DNA from: JBCBSZ01 sp039197885
GTDB taxonomy: Bacteria; Actinomycetota; Acidimicrobiia; Acidimicrobiales; Poriferisodalaceae
Reading direction: 5' to 3'
Length of the DNA stretch: 13,890 nucleotides
Assembly: GCA_039197885.1 (NCBI GenBank)
Contig: JBCCTY010000091.1
Coordinates: 1-13,890 of the forward strand
In this document: piece after piece, positions 12,174-13,890 of the stretch
Layout of the letters: every line of letters starts with the position of its first letter
Position numbering within the stretch: position 1 is the stretch's first letter
Program-made: the position numbers and the translations under genes
The notes under the pieces: generated by a model
The model's input: only the letters and a program-made list of their open reading frames with translations
Databases searched by the model: none
What the model was told of the DNA's origin: nothing

Positions 12174-13890
12174 CTACGAGCCGGGCGGGCCCTCGACACT
12201 GCAGGGGAACGGACGGGGCGGCTCACCGGAGAACGGCACCTGGTCGGGACTGATGTCGTGGTCGTAGGTGACGACGACGGTCGGTGAGGACCACCCCATC
12301 GACACCGTCACGAGCCGCGAGCCCTCGACGGCGGCCATGAACCTGACCGACCGGTCGGTGCGTTCCAACTCGGCGGTCTCGAGCGCGCTCACCGTGAACC
12401 CCTCGGCAGAGAGCAACGCCTCGATCCCGGTCGCCACGTCGCAGCGCAGGTCGAGCGGGACCTCGACCTCGACCTCCACCCGCGCGGGGTCGGCAGCGAG
12501 GACTGCATCGACCACCTGCTCGAGATCGGGGAAGTCGGCCAGCAACGCGTCCACCTCGGCGAGATCGACCGTTCGGAGCACGAACGCGTCGAGCACGCTC
12601 GGATCGGCGTCGGGTCGCCAACCTGGCTCGAGTCCGGCGCACACCCTCGTGTCGATCAGCCAGGCGCCGGCGTCGGCGCCGCTGAGGGTGACCGAGGCGA
12701 CCACCTCCCCGCCGAGTGTGGCGACGAAGGTGGAGTCCGTCTCCTGTTCAGGGAAGGACACGGACAGCCATCCCTCCTCCGGGAGGCCGGCAGCGCTGAT
12801 GACCGCATCGAGGCCGCTCGCCACGCCCTCGACGAGGACACCCCAACCGAACGACGACAGCCCGGGCACGGCGCTGTACGACGCTGTACACGACGGCAGA
12901 GGGATGCCGGTGACCACGAGCTCGCCAGCGATGCCGACGGCGTCACCGGTGGGCGTGGGCGCCGGTGGTCGCGGCAGCTCACCCAGGAACTCGGGAGGCG
13001 AAGCGACCGCACGCGGCGAGACGGAGGCTCCGTCGAAGAGCTGCAGTCCAGCGGCGTCACGGTCGAGTTGGAGGAGGACATCGGTTGGCAGGACGTCATC
13101 GCACCCGTCTTCGCTCGGGGTCACGGGGAACCCGATGGTCACCTGGTCAGCGTCGTACGCGATCTCCGGTTCCAGGAGCTGCTGGTCCACACAGCGCCGG
13201 ACCTGGACGTAGAGGTGGTTCGGCGCGCCGAAGACCGGTGTGGTGATCCACGGCGCCATCAGCCGGCCATCGGATCGTTCGGCCGGCAGCGGGAGCTCGG
13301 CCAGGGTCGCCACGTTCACCGAGAGGTCGGCGACCTCACCGACGGGAGCGCTTCGAGCGAAGGCACCGTCGAGCAGCACCCGCTCGCCGACCGGCTCGTC
13401 GAGTTCGACGAGCACCTGGAGCGGCCACTCCCGTTCGCACGGGCGTTCCGGGTCGGTTGGCTCGTCCACCCGGAAGGTGATCGTGATCGACTCCGGAGCG
13501 AGCACGATCTCGGGATCTCGGACCCGGTCGCCGTCGATGCGACCGTCGCAGTCCGGCTCCGAGATCGTGACGACGAACGACGTTGCCTGCTCCTCGACGA
13601 TCCCGAGGGGAGCCCACGATGCCAGCGTGACTCCGGGTTCGGTGGCTCGCTCCAGCTCGCACGAACCGCTGCCGGCCAGCTCGTCGTCGGTCAAGGCGAC
13701 GTAGCTCCACGAGTTGATCTCGATGGAGACCGTCCGGTTGAGGAAGACGCGTGAACCCTCGGGTGCACCCACCGAGAACCAGCGCTCGACGGGCTGGTCC
13801 GCCAGCCAGATCTCGAGGTCGGACGCCGCCGATCCATCGCCGCCGGCCACGAAGGACTCGGCCGGGATGCCCAGCTCATCGATGTCGAGC
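12174..13890 (-). CDS. Uncharacterised large protein with duplicated two-cysteine module, 5' end missing
   Basis: The last 571 codons of a gene that enters from the right edge. The frame is open to the edge, so GTG 13850 is not its start. No known enzyme motif recognised. Acidic, Thr/Val/Pro-rich and beta-like, with cysteines in pairs, which suggests an exported protein. The signal sequence, if any, lies outside the window. Two copies of one module are visible. The first (13356-13580) has a cysteine, then RDPEI, ITITFRV, a second cysteine, VLVELDEPVG and LLDGA. The second (13023-13220) has a cysteine, then LEPEI, VTIGFPV, a second cysteine, VLLQLDRDAAG and LFDGA. A Pro-rich linker (PRPPAPTPTGD) separates these from a distinct C-terminal half with further cysteines. 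Similar Cys/LGDR/DG segments occur in actinobacterial lipoproteins, as far as I recall. Function unknown. Confidence 0.85.
   Translation of the reverse strand, partial: LDIDELGIPAESFVAGGDGSAASDLEIWLADQPVERWFSVGAPEGSRVFLNRTVSIEINSWSYVALTDDELAGSGSCELERATEPGVTLASWAPLGIVEEQATSFVVTISEPDCDGRIDGDRVRDPEIVLAPESITITFRVDEPTDPERPCEREWPLQVLVELDEPVGERVLLDGAFARSAPVGEVADLSVNVATLAELPLPAERSDGRLMAPWITTPVFGAPNHLYVQVRRCVDQQLLEPEIAYDADQVTIGFPVTPSEDGCDDVLPTDVLLQLDRDAAGLQLFDGASVSPRAVASPPEFLGELPRPPAPTPTGDAVGIAGELVVTGIPLPSCTASYSAVPGLSSFGWGVLVEGVASGLDAVISAAGLPEEGWLSVSFPEQETDSTFVATLGGEVVASVTLSGADAGAWLIDTRVCAGLEPGWRPDADPSVLDAFVLRTVDLAEVDALLADFPDLEQVVDAVLAADPARVEVEVEVPLDLRCDVATGIEALLSAEGFTVSALETAELERTDRSVRFMAAVEGSRLVTVSMGWSSPTVVVTYDHDISPDQVPFSGEPPRPFPCSVEGPPGS
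13023..13220 (-). repeat. Protein module copy 2 (two-cysteine beta module)
   Basis: Second segment. Key positions: Cys, LEPEI, VTIGFPV, Cys, VLLQLDRDAAG, LFDGA. About nine residues shorter than copy 1, mainly between the first cysteine and PEI. Confidence 0.6.
13356..13580 (-). repeat. Protein module copy 1 (two-cysteine beta module)
   Basis: First of two similar segments in the right-edge protein. Key positions: Cys, RDPEI, ITITFRV, Cys, VLVELDEPVG, LLDGA. Divergent at DNA level, so an old duplication. Confidence 0.6.

Noticed and set aside
12868..12894. Short direct repeat GCTGTAC within the right-edge gene
   Set aside because: It is only 7 bp, appears twice, lies inside a coding frame and has no further structure. 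Probably chance.

Overview
The window is G+C-rich (roughly 70% by eye) and gene-dense, with no RNA genes, insertion sequences or CRISPR. The gene set suggests a chromosomal segment of a high-GC actinomycete. It has an alpha2-type glycyl-tRNA synthetase, adjacent uppS and recO, a MarR/pirin/YceI cluster, and a secreted subtilase with Trp-rich pentapeptides. Several starts look leaderless, with a TANNNT box 6-8 nt upstream and no Shine-Dalgarno. I lean towards Acidimicrobiia, but that is a guess from protein style, not a test.

Layout. (1) 1-3207, minus strand: glyS followed by a pyruvate phosphate dikinase gene (ppdK) that runs off the left edge. The two are 45 bp apart and in the same frame. 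The phosphohistidine domain of PpdK is canonical, but its ATP-grasp domain lacks most of the expected nucleotide-site residues. (2) 3273-5265: a MarR-type repressor gene divergent from a pirin-yceI pair, with a recognisable promoter and two inverted repeats between them. This resembles a small self-regulated stress-response module. (3) 5280-7925, minus strand: an exported subtilisin-like protease ending in 15 [A/G]TWSG units, a strong hairpin terminator, then a DUF3179 lipoprotein. A palindrome fills the gap between the convergent yceI and DUF3179 genes. (4) 8013-9450, minus strand: uppS-recO, 10 bp apart. (5) 9532-12167, plus strand: a DinG/XPD-like iron-sulfur helicase divergent from uppS, then a divergent PlsY-like membrane protein. 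(6) 12174 to the right edge, minus strand: a large protein of unknown function with an internally duplicated two-cysteine module, 5' end missing, meeting the PlsY-like gene tail to tail with 6 bp between stops.

How it fits together. uppS, recO and glyS lie close together in other actinomycetes such as Mycobacterium. Here the protease, DUF3179 and MarR/pirin/YceI genes sit between recO and glyS, so the middle looks like an accessory block within a conserved housekeeping neighbourhood. No complete novel multi-gene system is evident. The items most worth a second look are the PpdK with a degenerate ATP site, the Trp-repeat subtilase, the duplicated-module protein at the right edge, and the MarR operator region.
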